Below, one piece after another: positions 45,797-54,398 of a DNA stretch of 64,000 nt. The first letter of the stretch is position 1. Each line of letters begins with the position of its first letter. Origin of the DNA: Rhizobium sp. 11515TR (GTDB taxonomy: Bacteria; Pseudomonadota; Alphaproteobacteria; Rhizobiales; Rhizobiaceae); NCBI RefSeq assembly GCF_002277895.1, contig NZ_CP022998.1:3205501-3269500 (forward strand), written 5' to 3'. Under the pieces are notes generated by a model. The model was not told the DNA's origin and ran no database searches. It saw only the letters and a list, made by a program, of their open reading frames with translations. Made by a program: the position numbers and the translations under genes.

Positions 45797-46777
45797 ATGT
45801 TTCGCTTCGCTACCTGTCTCTCCATCGCCATTTCCTTAGGGCTGCCCGCAGCCGCCCAGGCTGATGACAAGCCCAAGCAGCTCATCATGATTTCCTTCGA
45901 TGGCGCTCATGACAATGCGCTCTGGACCAAGAGCCGCGAGATCGCTTCGCGCAATGGCGCGCATTTCACTTACTTTCTGTCCTGCACCTTCCTGATGAAC
46001 AAGACGCAGGCCAAGGCCTATCAGGGACCGAAGCAGCGGCCGGGCAAATCGAATGTCGGCTTCGCCAAGAGCGAAGACGATGTCCGTACCCGCATCGCCA
46101 ACATCTGGGGCGCCCATCAGGAGGGCCACGACATCTCAAGCCATGCCTGCGGCCATTTCGACGGCAAGGGCTGGAGCGCTGCCGACTGGAAACAGGAATT
46201 CATGAATGCGCGGATCGCGCTTCGCGACGCCTGGAAGAATGTCGGCCTTGCAGACAAGGAACCCCAGGGCTGGGAAGATTTCGCCACGCACGACATCAAG
46301 GGGTTCCGCGCACCCTATCTCTCCACCAGCGATGGCCTCGTGCCGGCGGAAAAGGAGATGGGCTTCCAGTACGATGCAAGCCTCGTCACCAAAGGCCCTG
46401 CCCTGCCGCAGGTCGTCGACGGCATCTATCGCTTCGGCCTGCCCTTGATCCCCGAAGGTCCCGAACATCGCCCAGTCATCGGCATGGACTACAATCTCTA
46501 TGTCCGCCACTCCAAGGGCGCCGAGGACAAGGCCAATGCCAAGACCTATGAAGACCGCACCTTCAATGCCTTCGAAGCCGCCTTCAACGAGCAATATGAC
46601 GGCGAGCGCATTCCGCTGCAGCTCGGTTTCCATTTCGTCGAAATGAACGACGGGGCCTATTGGCGCGCCCTCGACCGCTTCGTCAGCGATGTCTGCCACA
46701 AGCAGGATGTCGCCTGTGTCAGCTATTCCGAAGCGATCCCGCTGATCGCAGCACGCGGCAAGCCGCAACAGGGGTGA
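45797..46777 (+). CDS. Exported polysaccharide deacetylase-family protein
   Basis: A signal peptide (FATCLSIAISLGLPAAAQA) precedes a NodB-homology-type domain. MISFDGAHDNALW near 30-45 corresponds to the Asp-containing motif 1, HDISSHACGHFDG near 110-122 is the metal-binding H(S/T)xxH-like motif 2, and GFRAPYLSTSDG near 172 is motif 3. LQLGFHFVEMNDGAYW is near the end. It probably deacetylates a periplasmic polysaccharide. Motif details differ from NodB, so a distant sub-family is likely. ATG 45797 is taken; a GTG two codons earlier is possible. Confidence 0.8.
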   Translation: MFRFATCLSIAISLGLPAAAQADDKPKQLIMISFDGAHDNALWTKSREIASRNGAHFTYFLSCTFLMNKTQAKAYQGPKQRPGKSNVGFAKSEDDVRTRIANIWGAHQEGHDISSHACGHFDGKGWSAADWKQEFMNARIALRDAWKNVGLADKEPQGWEDFATHDIKGFRAPYLSTSDGLVPAEKEMGFQYDASLVTKGPALPQVVDGIYRFGLPLIPEGPEHRPVIGMDYNLYVRHSKGAEDKANAKTYEDRTFNAFEAAFNEQYDGERIPLQLGFHFVEMNDGAYWRALDRFVSDVCHKQDVACVSYSEAIPLIAARGKPQQG

Positions 46778-46860
46778 TGAGCGGTCGGGCAAAGCCCGAG
46801 CCAAAGCGAAGGGCTGGCGGTGCAGCAAAGGGAAGCCCTTCCGTTACCTCCAAAGCCTAA
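46777..46860 (+). CDS. Possible 27-residue basic peptide
   Basis: The ATG overlaps the deacetylase stop (TGATG), and the reading frame of 27 residues is Lys/Arg/Ser-rich (MSGRAKPEPKRRAGG...). Such an overlap allows translational reinitiation. I know no family, and there is no independent Shine-Dalgarno. It may be a chance ORF. Confidence 0.2.
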   Translation: MSGRAKPEPKRRAGGAAKGSPSVTSKA

Positions 46861-46878
46861 AACCCGCCGTCTCCCATC

Positions 46879-46904
46879 GGAAAAGGCTCCGTTTCCGGAG
46901 CCTT
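46879..46904 (-). terminator. Terminator of bacA
   Basis: On the minus strand a 9-bp stem (AAGGCTCCG with CGGAGCCTT, four-base loop) is followed by TTTT. It lies just after the bacA stop codon and faces the convergent deacetylase transcript. Confidence 0.75.
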
Positions 46905-46910
46905 AATTCG

Positions 46911-48176
46911 TCAACCATCCGCGTGAATGACGCCTGCTTCGCGCTCTAGGTAGCGCTGATCGATCGGCGGCAGCGGCTCGTCATAGATAGCGGCCTCGAA
47001 GGCCTTCAGACGCTTATGGATCGACAAAAGCTCGATGATCGTCGTCCAGGAGCTGACGAGATACTGGAAGGAGTTGCTGACCTGACCGAAGGCCGTGGCG
47101 ATCTGCTGCCAGATGCCGAGCGTGATCTTATGCGCGACGAAAGTCGGAACCAGCACGAAATAGAGGAAGATCGCGTCGAGCTGACCATAGGAATAGCGAG
47201 CGACGTTAAAATAGGCGTAGTGGAAGTACATGCGGAAATAATTGCGGCGAACGTTTGAGAAGAGTTCCGCCACGGTGGGCGGCTGTGCGCGGTCTTCGCG
47301 ATCCTCGCCGTAGACAAGCTCTTTTCGGTAGGCTGCCTCGACACGCTGATTGCGGAAGTTCAGCCCCGGAAGCTTGATCCCGAAGAGCGCAAGCAAGAAC
47401 GTGCCGAATACCGACCAAATCAGCGCCAACCAAACGAGCGAATAGGGAATTGCGCCGATAATCGGCAGATCGGTCACGTATTTCGACAGTTCCAACAGAA
47501 TCGGCAGGAAGACGATGAGCGTCATGACGGAGCCGATCAGGCTGACGCCGAGCCCTTCGAGGTTGGTCGCAAAACGCATCGTATCTTCCTGGACACGCTG
47601 CGATGCGCCTTCGATATGTCGGAGCTTTTCCCATTTCGACATATAGAAATTATTCATCGCCCAACGCCAGCGGAAGAGATAGTGGCTTAGGAAAAACGAC
47701 GAAATAACGCTGACGGCGACGCCCACGAGACCGAGTTGCGTGAACGCCCATAACAATCCGTAGAAATCCCCATCCGTAACGCCGGGCTTTCCGCCGAGCG
47801 CATTTTGCAGGAGATCAAAGAAGGGCCGGCGCCATACGTTTACTGCAACGTCGATCTGAACACCGAAATAGGTGATGAAGACGATGAAAGCGGAACCCCA
47901 CACGGACCATACGATCCAGGGGTTGCCCTTCGAAACCACATGCCAGAAGCCGCAAAAGACCGCTGCACAGAGAATAAAGTAAAGATAAAACAAGAAATTA
48001 GTAGGAGTAACAAAGAACGCAGCCCCGACCGGCTGCTGTTCTTCCGGTAGCGGCGGATAACCCATGGACGCCACGACATGCGCGCCGACAAAATACCATA
48101 GGAAGACGCAGACGAGCGCCCAGGCGACCGCTGAGGAAAAAAACAATCTCGGATTCGGGAAGAAAGAATGAAACAC
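46911..48176 (-). CDS. bacA: SbmA/BacA-family peptide transporter
   Basis: BacA is an inner-membrane proton-driven transporter of antimicrobial peptides (Bac7, NCR peptides) with about seven or eight helices. It is needed by Sinorhizobium bacteroids in galegoid legumes. This protein has the characteristic HSFFPNPRLFFSSAVAWALVCVFLWYF start, VWRRPFFDLLQNAL near 120, WRWAMNNFYMSKWEKLRHIEGASQRVQEDTMRFA around 180-215, and the conserved C-terminal WTTIIELLSIHKRLKAFEAAI. A GTG at 48176 with AGGAAG ten bases upstream gives 421 residues, like other BacA proteins; an ATG 15 codons earlier is the alternative. Confidence 0.92.
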   Translation of the reverse strand: MFHSFFPNPRLFFSSAVAWALVCVFLWYFVGAHVVASMGYPPLPEEQQPVGAAFFVTPTNFLFYLYFILCAAVFCGFWHVVSKGNPWIVWSVWGSAFIVFITYFGVQIDVAVNVWRRPFFDLLQNALGGKPGVTDGDFYGLLWAFTQLGLVGVAVSVISSFFLSHYLFRWRWAMNNFYMSKWEKLRHIEGASQRVQEDTMRFATNLEGLGVSLIGSVMTLIVFLPILLELSKYVTDLPIIGAIPYSLVWLALIWSVFGTFLLALFGIKLPGLNFRNQRVEAAYRKELVYGEDREDRAQPPTVAELFSNVRRNYFRMYFHYAYFNVARYSYGQLDAIFLYFVLVPTFVAHKITLGIWQQIATAFGQVSNSFQYLVSSWTTIIELLSIHKRLKAFEAAIYDEPLPPIDQRYLEREAGVIHADG

Positions 48177-48429
48177 GACGGTTAGGCTTCCTGTTGGTTC
48201 GAACGGCCGCAATGGCGTCAATTTGTGGCGAGCCTAGGACAGTTCGCCGGGAGCGGCAACCGCCAGCGGCCTATTCTTACGTAGATGTAATCGCTTATCC
48301 CATGATCGTGATGCAGTTGTTCAACGGCGAATTTTCACCCATTGGATGAACCACTCCCCTATACGGTCACGCCTTCTTCTTCGATCCATCTCTTCCGCAA
48401 ACCACCCCCTTGCAGAATTCTATCTTACG

Positions 48430-48640
48430 ATATATGTCGTACGACATGACTAACGATATAAACTCTCACACTTCAAGGAGAAACAATATGAGAGGTTGTA
48501 AAGATCGCCACATGTTCGGAGATGGCTTTGACATCGTCGAGGCATATATCCTACGACATGGTCGAGGCCGTGAATCGCGCGGCGAGCACAGGAGAGACTT
48601 CATGAGAGGCTTCAAGGGCGGCATGTTCGGCGGCGGGTTT
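48430..48640 (+). repeat. Diverged tandem duplication of the padR promoter-start region
   Basis: Two stretches spaced 114-115 bases apart share the same order of elements: ATATAT-like box, TACGACATG (48438 and 48553), AGGAGA Shine-Dalgarno, ATGAGAGG start (48488 and 48602) and ATGTTCGG-n-GG-TTT. The first box is within a perfect palindrome ATGTCGTACGACAT, typical of a PadR operator. 48177-48429 upstream shows no other gene and contains the divergent bacA promoter region. Confidence 0.7.
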
Positions 48641-49186
48641 CGCACCGGCCGTAAGTTCGACGCGGCCGATCTGCAGCTCATCATTCTCGCTTTGCTCTCC
48701 GAGCAGCCGCGCCATGGCTATGAGCTGATCAAGACCTTCGAGGAGCGCTCCGGCGGCTTCTATGTGCCGAGCCCGGGCGTCATCTACCCAGCGCTGACCT
48801 ATCTCGAAGAGACGGGCCAGGCCGAAGTCGAGGTGAGCGGCACGAAGAAGCTCTACCGTATCACGGAAAGCGGCCAGAAGCGCGTCGACGATAATCGCGA
48901 TCTGGTCGAGGCAACGCTTGCCAAGCTCGCCTCCATCGGCGAGAAGATGGCTCGCGTCCGCGAGGTTTTCGGCGGTGACGATGAAGACGGTCGCGATAAT
49001 CCGTTCGATCGCCATGGCAGCGGCGACGTGCATCGCGCCCGCCACCTGCTGCGCTCCGCCCTTCGCTCCAAATTCCCCTGGAACAAGGCCGAAGGCGCCC
49101 GTATTGCTGATATCCTCGAGCGCGCGGCCGCCGATATCATCCGCGGTGACGCGAAGACCGAGGGCAGCCCGAAGGCCGACGAATGA
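48488..49186 (+). CDS. PadR-family transcriptional regulator
   Basis: The winged-helix PadR domain begins at KFDAADLQLIILALLSEQPRHGYELIKTFEERSGGFYVPSPGVIYPALTYLEETGQAEV, followed by a helical C-terminal dimerisation region. The Gly/Arg/His/Met-rich N terminus is of the type seen in metal- or haem-linked PadR proteins such as YqjI. Two in-frame starts with their own Shine-Dalgarno exist, 48488 (232 residues) and 48602 (194 residues); the upper start is annotated here, but the lower may be the native one. It is divergent from bacA and ends just before the convergent map gene. Autoregulation through the TACGACAT sites is likely. Confidence 0.85.
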   Translation: MRGCKDRHMFGDGFDIVEAYILRHGRGRESRGEHRRDFMRGFKGGMFGGGFRTGRKFDAADLQLIILALLSEQPRHGYELIKTFEERSGGFYVPSPGVIYPALTYLEETGQAEVEVSGTKKLYRITESGQKRVDDNRDLVEATLAKLASIGEKMARVREVFGGDDEDGRDNPFDRHGSGDVHRARHLLRSALRSKFPWNKAEGARIADILERAAADIIRGDAKTEGSPKADE

Positions 49187-49195
49187 GCCGACGCC

Positions 49196-49948
49196 TTAGG
49201 CGTCCGGCAATGTCAGGATGATCGGCCCGTTGCGGGTGGCGATGATCGTATGTTCGTACTGGACCGTGGGAGCCTGCGGATCGGCATAGAGCGTCCAGGC
49301 ATCGTCGCCGCCCTCTGCCCAGGTTGCACCGAGCGACAGAAACGGCTCGACGGTGAAAACCAGGCCATCCTCCATGATCCGGCTCTCGGAAGGGTCTGCC
49401 CAGGTGGAAACCTCGGCGGGCTCTTCGTGCAGGGAGCGGCCGATGCCGTGGCTGGCGAGATTGGCGATCAGCGTGTAGCGGTTCTTCTGCGCGAAGGCGC
49501 CGACGGCCTGCCCGATCTTCGCAAGTGGCGCACCGCTCTTCACCTGGTTGAGGCCGACCCAGAGCGCCCGTTTGCCGTCACGGCAGAGGCGCTCGATCTT
49601 CGGCTTGACCGGCGGCACGGTAAAGGATGCGCCGGTATCGGAGAAGAAGCCATCCTTCTCGGCCGATACATCGAGGTTGACCAGATCTCCCGCCTGAATC
49701 ACACGTGGACCCGGAATCCCATGCGCCACTTCCTCATTGACGCTGATGCAGGTCGCGCCGGGGAACTTGTAGACCAGTTCCGGCGCCGATTGCGCGCCGG
49801 CATCCTCCAGCACCTTGCGGCCGATAGCATCGAGTTCCAGCGTGGTGATGCCCGGTTCCAGTGCCGCGGCCATGGCCTGCAGCGCATTGGCGCAGATGCG
49901 GCCGATATCTTTCAGTTTGGTCAGTTCTTCTTCGGTCGAAACGATCAT
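49196..49948 (-). CDS. map: Type I methionine aminopeptidase
   Basis: This 250-residue dimetal enzyme removes N-terminal Met from new proteins. The five ligands are visible: Asp93 (NLDVSAEKDGFF), Asp104 (SDTGASF), His in LASHGIGRSLHEEP, Glu in VFTVEPFLS and Glu in VQYEHTIIA. The substrate His of VAHGIPGPR is at 76. It lacks the extended N terminus of some MetAPs. The start at 49948 has GGAAG eight bases upstream. A second map gene is usual in rhizobia, so this may be a paralogue. It is last on the strand after the GNAT gene. Confidence 0.93.
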   Translation of the reverse strand: MIVSTEEELTKLKDIGRICANALQAMAAALEPGITTLELDAIGRKVLEDAGAQSAPELVYKFPGATCISVNEEVAHGIPGPRVIQAGDLVNLDVSAEKDGFFSDTGASFTVPPVKPKIERLCRDGKRALWVGLNQVKSGAPLAKIGQAVGAFAQKNRYTLIANLASHGIGRSLHEEPAEVSTWADPSESRIMEDGLVFTVEPFLSLGATWAEGGDDAWTLYADPQAPTVQYEHTIIATRNGPIILTLPDA

Positions 49949-50085
49949 CTGCGGCTTCCGGCACCTTGTACTCTCGGCAACGTTCAGCGAGAGCCTCAAG
50001 GTCGCTTTCGCCCCTTCCCTCCGCACAGTCAATGTCTTTGTGAGGTTTTCCGGCAGATAGCGCGGCTTTCGAAATCCGAAAGGGG

Positions 50086-50598
50086 TCAGGAACGAGGATC
50101 GTCCGCGAGCAGTGCCCAGCGTTCATGATCGCACCAGACGCCGGCGATTTTCAGATATTTGGGCGAGAACCCTTCCTTGCGGAAGCCGAGCCGTTTGACC
50201 AGCGCAATGGACGGATGGTTGCCCGGCTGGATATTGGCCTCCACGCGATGCAGGCCCACCGCATCGAAGGCATGCGCGACGGCCAGACGAACCGCCTCCG
50301 TCATGAACCCCTGGCCGGCGAAACCAACCATACCGTGATAGCCGAGAAAGGCGCTGCGAAAGCCTCCCCAAACCATCTGGCTGATATTGACGACGCCGAC
50401 GATGCCGCCCGAACCGGGATCGCGTGCCACCAGCCCGATATTCGGCCCCGTCACCGTCTGACCGAACCAGGCGTCGAAACCGTCGCGATCGAGGAAGGGA
50501 TAGGCCCAAGGCACATGATGGGCACGGCTGGCGATATTGGCAGCGATCAGCTCGTCCGCATCGGATTGCTTGACCGGTGCGATGATCACTTGCGGCAT
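50086..50598 (-). CDS. GNAT-family N-acetyltransferase (RimJ-like)
   Basis: The 170-residue acetyltransferase has the core acetyl-CoA fold: GGIVGVVNISQMVWGGFRSAFLGYHGMVGFAGQGFMTEAVRLAVAHAFDAVGLHRVEANIQPGNHPSIALVKRLGFRKEGFSPKYLKIAG, shown as the typical V-loop, beta bulge and CoA helix. This is the RimJ/RimL pattern, which acetylates ribosomal protein N termini or other amines. The exact substrate is unknown. ATG 50598 has GGAG six bases upstream. It is 52 bases beyond the DoxX-like gene. Confidence 0.85.
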   Translation of the reverse strand: MPQVIIAPVKQSDADELIAANIASRAHHVPWAYPFLDRDGFDAWFGQTVTGPNIGLVARDPGSGGIVGVVNISQMVWGGFRSAFLGYHGMVGFAGQGFMTEAVRLAVAHAFDAVGLHRVEANIQPGNHPSIALVKRLGFRKEGFSPKYLKIAGVWCDHERWALLADDPRS

Positions 50599-50649
50599 GG
50601 CGCGCTCCATCCTTATTGGGAGACGAGCCTTAGCAAATCGAATCCGAAA

Positions 50650-51084
50650 TCAAAAGCTTCGCTGAAAGAATGGAATCATTTTCCGAACCGCTTCATAGCG
50701 AAGATAAAGTCCGCCCCAGGCGATCACCCCGAGATAAACGCCGAACAGCAGATGCGAGAAGATCGGGCTGCCGACCCTCAGATGCGTCGCAATCGCGCCG
50801 CCGAGAAGACCCGTCAGCAGGATGGCGCCAAGGATGGACGTTCTCGGAATCACATAGAGAATGGCGCAGCCGAGCGTGATGATGCCGAGCAGCCGCGCAA
50901 GTGCCGGGTCGGCCGAATAGCCGAGCCCCGCCATCGTCTCGGTAACAACCGGAAGCGGAACGAGCTTGATCGCGCCATCGAACAGCAGGAAGGCAACGAC
51001 CAGTCCGCTAAGGATCATACCGGCCACGCGCTGCACGCGCGTAACCGAAGGCAAAGATGAATCAGCAGCATAAGACATTGTCAT
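50650..51084 (-). CDS. DoxX-like membrane protein
   Basis: This 144-residue inner-membrane protein has four helices (VAGMILSGLVVAFLLFDGAIKL; the helix with LGIITLGCAILYVIP; ILGAILLTGLLGGAIATHLRV; HLLFGVYLGVIAWGGLYLRY). The GAIATHLR segment is typical of DoxX-like proteins of this sub-family, which often accompany SRPBCC and YCII/ECF genes. The function is unproven. It follows the SRPBCC gene by 24 bases on the same strand. Confidence 0.8.
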   Translation of the reverse strand: MTMSYAADSSLPSVTRVQRVAGMILSGLVVAFLLFDGAIKLVPLPVVTETMAGLGYSADPALARLLGIITLGCAILYVIPRTSILGAILLTGLLGGAIATHLRVGSPIFSHLLFGVYLGVIAWGGLYLRYEAVRKMIPFFQRSF

Positions 51085-51108
51085 ATCCCCCGGAATTGAA
51101 TCGGAAAT

Positions 51109-51579
51109 TCAGATCTTGGCTGCCAGTGCTGCGAGCTGCTCGGCACACCGGCCCCATCCCTGATGGAAGCCCATCTTCTCATGTGCCTCGCGATCCTCCG
51201 CGGACCAATGCAGGACGGTCGCGGTATAACGGGTCTTGCCGCCACCGAGATCGTCGAGCTGGATCGTCACCACCATGAAGGGCTTGGCCGATGGCACCCA
51301 GGCACTGGTGAAGGCATCGGTGAAGACGATCCGCTCATTGGGGATCACCTCCAGATAGACGCCATTGCCCGGATAATCTTCCCCCTCGGGGCTACGCATG
51401 GTGATCGAGCTTGAGCCGCCGGATCGAGCGTCCACGCTGGCAGCCGATACCGTCCATGGCAGAGGCGCGAACCATTGCTTCAGAAGCTCAACTTCGGTCC
51501 AGCAACGAAAAATCTTCTCGCGCGGTGCATCGATGACGCGGGTCAGGGAAAGCGCGTGGCGCTGGGTTTGCTCAGTCAT
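51109..51579 (-). CDS. SRPBCC / AHSA1-domain protein
   Basis: The 156-residue protein has a helix-grip lipid-binding fold: LTRVIDAPREKIFRCWTEVELLKQWFAPLPWTV at the N terminus, VYLEVIPNERIVFTDAFTSAW in the middle and EKMGFHQGWGRCAEQLAALAAKI at the end. It is typical of the AHSA1/COG3832 group that is commonly encoded beside ECF sigma factors and YCII proteins. Its ligand is not known. It lies downstream of the ECF gene by 99 bases. Confidence 0.85.
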   Translation of the reverse strand: MTEQTQRHALSLTRVIDAPREKIFRCWTEVELLKQWFAPLPWTVSAASVDARSGGSSSITMRSPEGEDYPGNGVYLEVIPNERIVFTDAFTSAWVPSAKPFMVVTIQLDDLGGGKTRYTATVLHWSAEDREAHEKMGFHQGWGRCAEQLAALAAKI

Positions 51580-51678
51580 GTCTTGTTCCTCTTTGCTGTT
51601 TGACGCGGCCTGCTCGGCTCATACTCTAATGACGTTCGAGACCGTCGTTTCCCGACAGCACAGACCCAAATTTTTTGA

Positions 51679-52935
51679 TTATTTTTCAGCCGCAAGAGCA
51701 TCCACGCTCAGACGATCGAGCTGATAACGGATATGGGCTGCTTCGGCAGGCGAACGGGCGAGCGCAATCGCCCTGTCGAAGGCGACGCGCGCCTCTTGCG
51801 CGCGGCCCAGCTGTGCAAGCAGGCCGCCCCTCACCCCATGAAAATAGAAATAGCTATCGAGCTGCGCTTCCAGCGGCGCAATCAGCGCTAGAGCCGCCTC
51901 CGGTCCCTTCAGTTTGGAGAGCGCGACCGAACGATTGAGCGTGACGACAGGTGACGGCGTCAACCGCTCCAGCATCTGATAGAGAAGGTCGATCTCCTCC
52001 CAATCGGTATCCTCGGCACGCTTCGCCCGCGAATGCAGCGCCGCAATTGCCGCCTGCACCTGATAGGGGCCGGGCTTGCGGTGGCGGATCGCCTTGTCGA
52101 GCAGCGCCAGCGCCTCGTCGATCAGCGTCCGGTCCCAAAGCGAACGATCCTGATCTTCCAGAAGGATGATCTGCCCATTGGCATCGAACCGGGCATCCTT
52201 GCGCGATTGCTGCAAGAGCATCAGCGCCAGCAGCGCCATGGTCTCCGGCTCGGAGGGAAAGATCCGCAACAGCAGTCGGCCAAGCCGGATCGCCTCGTCA
52301 GCAAAGGCGGCCGCCTCACGATGCGTCCCGCCGGCCGAATAGCCTTCGTTGTAGATGAGGTAGATCATGGCGCTGACGAGTGCCAGCCTTTCGCTCCGCT
52401 CCACCGCGCCCGGCGTCTCAAAAGGAACACCTGCTGCGGCCACGCGCGCCTTAGCCCTTGTAATGCGCTGCTCCATCGCGCTTTCGCTGACGAGGAAGGC
52501 ACGGGCGATCTGCTGCACCGAAAGGCCGGAAACGATCCGCAGCGCCAGCGCGATCTGTTGCGTCGCCGGCAAATCCGGATGGCAGCAGATGAACAGCAAC
52601 CGGAGAATATCGTCGCGATAGCCCGAGCCATCGAGCCGCTCGGCAAGATCGCTTTCAGCATCGCTCGTATCGGAGATCGCCTCCTCGTCTGGCAGGCTCT
52701 GCAATTTCGCCTGCTTGCGCACCGTATCGATGCCGCTGTTGCGGCCGACGAAGATCAGCCAGGCAACGGGGTCGCGCGGCGGCCCCTTGTCCGGCCAGGT
52801 CTTCAAGGCCCTGAGGCAGGCCTCCTGAAAGGCCTCCTCGGCGATGTCGAGATTGCGGAAGTAGCGCAAAAGCGCGCCCATCACCTGCGGCCGGGCGTTG
52901 GTAAGTGCGATGTCGATCCAGGCAATGTCGGTCAT
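51679..52935 (-). CDS. ECF-type RNA polymerase sigma factor with C-terminal helical extension (ECF42 type)
   Basis: The 418-residue protein has an N-terminal sigma2 region (about 10-75), sigma4 with the helix-turn-helix LSVQQIARAFLVSESAMEQRITRAK (about 138-162), and a long helical C-terminal domain of about 230 residues with TPR-like repeats. This is the ECF42 arrangement. It overlaps the preceding YCII/DGPF gene by four bases, the known genetic signature of that group. There is no anti-sigma factor gene; regulation probably works through the C-terminal domain. Targets would include the following SRPBCC-DoxX genes (inference). Confidence 0.85.
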   Translation of the reverse strand: MTDIAWIDIALTNARPQVMGALLRYFRNLDIAEEAFQEACLRALKTWPDKGPPRDPVAWLIFVGRNSGIDTVRKQAKLQSLPDEEAISDTSDAESDLAERLDGSGYRDDILRLLFICCHPDLPATQQIALALRIVSGLSVQQIARAFLVSESAMEQRITRAKARVAAAGVPFETPGAVERSERLALVSAMIYLIYNEGYSAGGTHREAAAFADEAIRLGRLLLRIFPSEPETMALLALMLLQQSRKDARFDANGQIILLEDQDRSLWDRTLIDEALALLDKAIRHRKPGPYQVQAAIAALHSRAKRAEDTDWEEIDLLYQMLERLTPSPVVTLNRSVALSKLKGPEAALALIAPLEAQLDSYFYFHGVRGGLLAQLGRAQEARVAFDRAIALARSPAEAAHIRYQLDRLSVDALAAEK

Positions 52936-53306
52936 GTCGCAACAGCTCCCGGCCGGAAGACGTAAAGCGGACGGATTTCATAGGAGCCGACGCCGGGGTT
53001 GGCTGCGGCAAGCTCCTTCGAAAAATCAATGGCTTCGTCTAAGGTTTCAAAATCGACGACGTAAAAACCGAGCAACTGCTCCTTCGTTTCGGCAAAGGGA
53101 CCGTCGATCACGATCGGCTCGTTCTTGCCCTTGCGCAGGGTCGTTGCCGCCGTGGTCGGCATCAGCCGTGCCACAGGCCCTAGCTTGCCAGCCTTTGCCA
53201 GCGGTTCCTGCACGGCAATCAACCGTGCCATCGTCGCGTCTTCCTGTTCCTTGGACCAGGCGAAAACGGTATCTTCGTCGTTGTAGCATAGGATCGCGTA
53301 AAGCAT
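52932..53306 (-). CDS. YCII-related DGPF-domain protein
   Basis: The 124-residue ferredoxin-like protein has MLYAILCYNDEDTVFAWSKEQEDATMARL at the N terminus and the eponymous DGPFAETKEQLLGFYVVDFETLDEAIDF motif in the middle. ECF42 sigma factors are almost always next to such DGPF proteins. It might modulate the sigma factor or act as an effector enzyme; the family has no confirmed reaction. It is first of the operon and its stop overlaps the sigma factor start by four bases. Confidence 0.9.
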   Translation of the reverse strand: MLYAILCYNDEDTVFAWSKEQEDATMARLIAVQEPLAKAGKLGPVARLMPTTAATTLRKGKNEPIVIDGPFAETKEQLLGFYVVDFETLDEAIDFSKELAAANPGVGSYEIRPLYVFRPGAVAT

Positions 53307-53385
53307 TGAGATTCCCTTCTCCCTTTAAAGACGAAGGAATATCACCTGCTCCGACAGGCTACGTCAAAAAATATCGAAGAGGACC

Positions 53386-54309
53386 TCAGATGTTCCCACG
53401 CCGGATCGCCAGGATACGGGCCTTCGCATCAAGCTCCGCCACAGCGCCGAGAAAAACGCTTGCCGGGCTATCACCATGCCCAAGCGGCAAGCCGCCGAGG
53501 ATCGGCACGTTCAGTTCGGCCAAATGTTCGCGCAAGATATCCATCACCGAATAAGGGCGATCGAACTCGAAGTCAGTAAACTGGCCGACAGCGACCCCTG
53601 CCAAACCATCCAGATACCCTGCCTTGCGCAGCATGGTCATCTGCCGGTCCACCTGACCAGGATACAGACCGATGGCCTCAAGCAGCAGGATGGCACCGTG
53701 CATATCCGGCAGCGCCCAGCCGGCCGATGCCGCCACCATATCCAGATTGCCCCCAATCAGCCGACCCTCGGCCGTTCCTTCTGTTGTCAACCGCGAGGTC
53801 GGCTCTTCCGTGCGCGCGGCAATGATGATGTCCCCGGTTGTCATCAATGCTTGTCGCAGCGAGTCATGTGTATAGGGGCTAACGCTCTCTTCACCCGGCC
53901 CGATAGAAAAAGCGCCGTGAATGCCGACTTGATGGCAATGCCTCAGCAGGATCAAATGCAATGCAGTGATATCGCTGAAGCCGATGACGAATTTCGGATC
54001 ACGCCGCGCCGCCGCAAAATCGAGCTGATCGGCGATGCGATAAGATCCTTTGCCGCCGCGCGTGGTGAAGATCGCCCGCACATCGGTGTCGCGAAGTGCG
54101 GCGTTAAGGTCCGACAGCCGCTCTTCGTCCGTGCCAGCAAGATAATTCCACTTGCGGAAGGTGTGTTCGCCGAAGTCAACGGTAAGCCCCCAGCCGTTCA
54201 GGATTTCGGCGTTTCTCAGAACCTTATCCCTGTCGGGCGAGCTTGCGGGCGATACAAAGCGCACTTTGTCGCCCGACCGTAGTGGCGGCGGCATCAGCAT
54301 TGGACTCAT
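53386..54309 (-). CDS. S66-family LD-carboxypeptidase (LdcA/MccF-like)
   Basis: The 307-residue protein has a serine peptidase fold in which the nucleophile Ser lies in KFVIGFSDITALHL, a Glu in LLLEAIGLYPGQVDRQM and a His in LPLGHGDSPASVFL. This is the LdcA (tetrapeptide to tripeptide in peptidoglycan recycling) or MccF (microcin C resistance) family. The flexible N-terminal segment has no signal peptide, so it is cytoplasmic. The ATG at 54309 has AGAG upstream; other Met codons follow at 54300 and 54294. It is alone on this strand. Confidence 0.85.
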   Translation of the reverse strand: MSPMLMPPPLRSGDKVRFVSPASSPDRDKVLRNAEILNGWGLTVDFGEHTFRKWNYLAGTDEERLSDLNAALRDTDVRAIFTTRGGKGSYRIADQLDFAAARRDPKFVIGFSDITALHLILLRHCHQVGIHGAFSIGPGEESVSPYTHDSLRQALMTTGDIIIAARTEEPTSRLTTEGTAEGRLIGGNLDMVAASAGWALPDMHGAILLLEAIGLYPGQVDRQMTMLRKAGYLDGLAGVAVGQFTDFEFDRPYSVMDILREHLAELNVPILGGLPLGHGDSPASVFLGAVAELDAKARILAIRRGNI

Positions 54310-54398
54310 CTCTGCGCAATTGAGTGATTCTATGCTGCGATCTTGGCACGGAATCACGATAAGCGTCAGCGCAGATTGACCGTTGGCGAGCCCTTATC

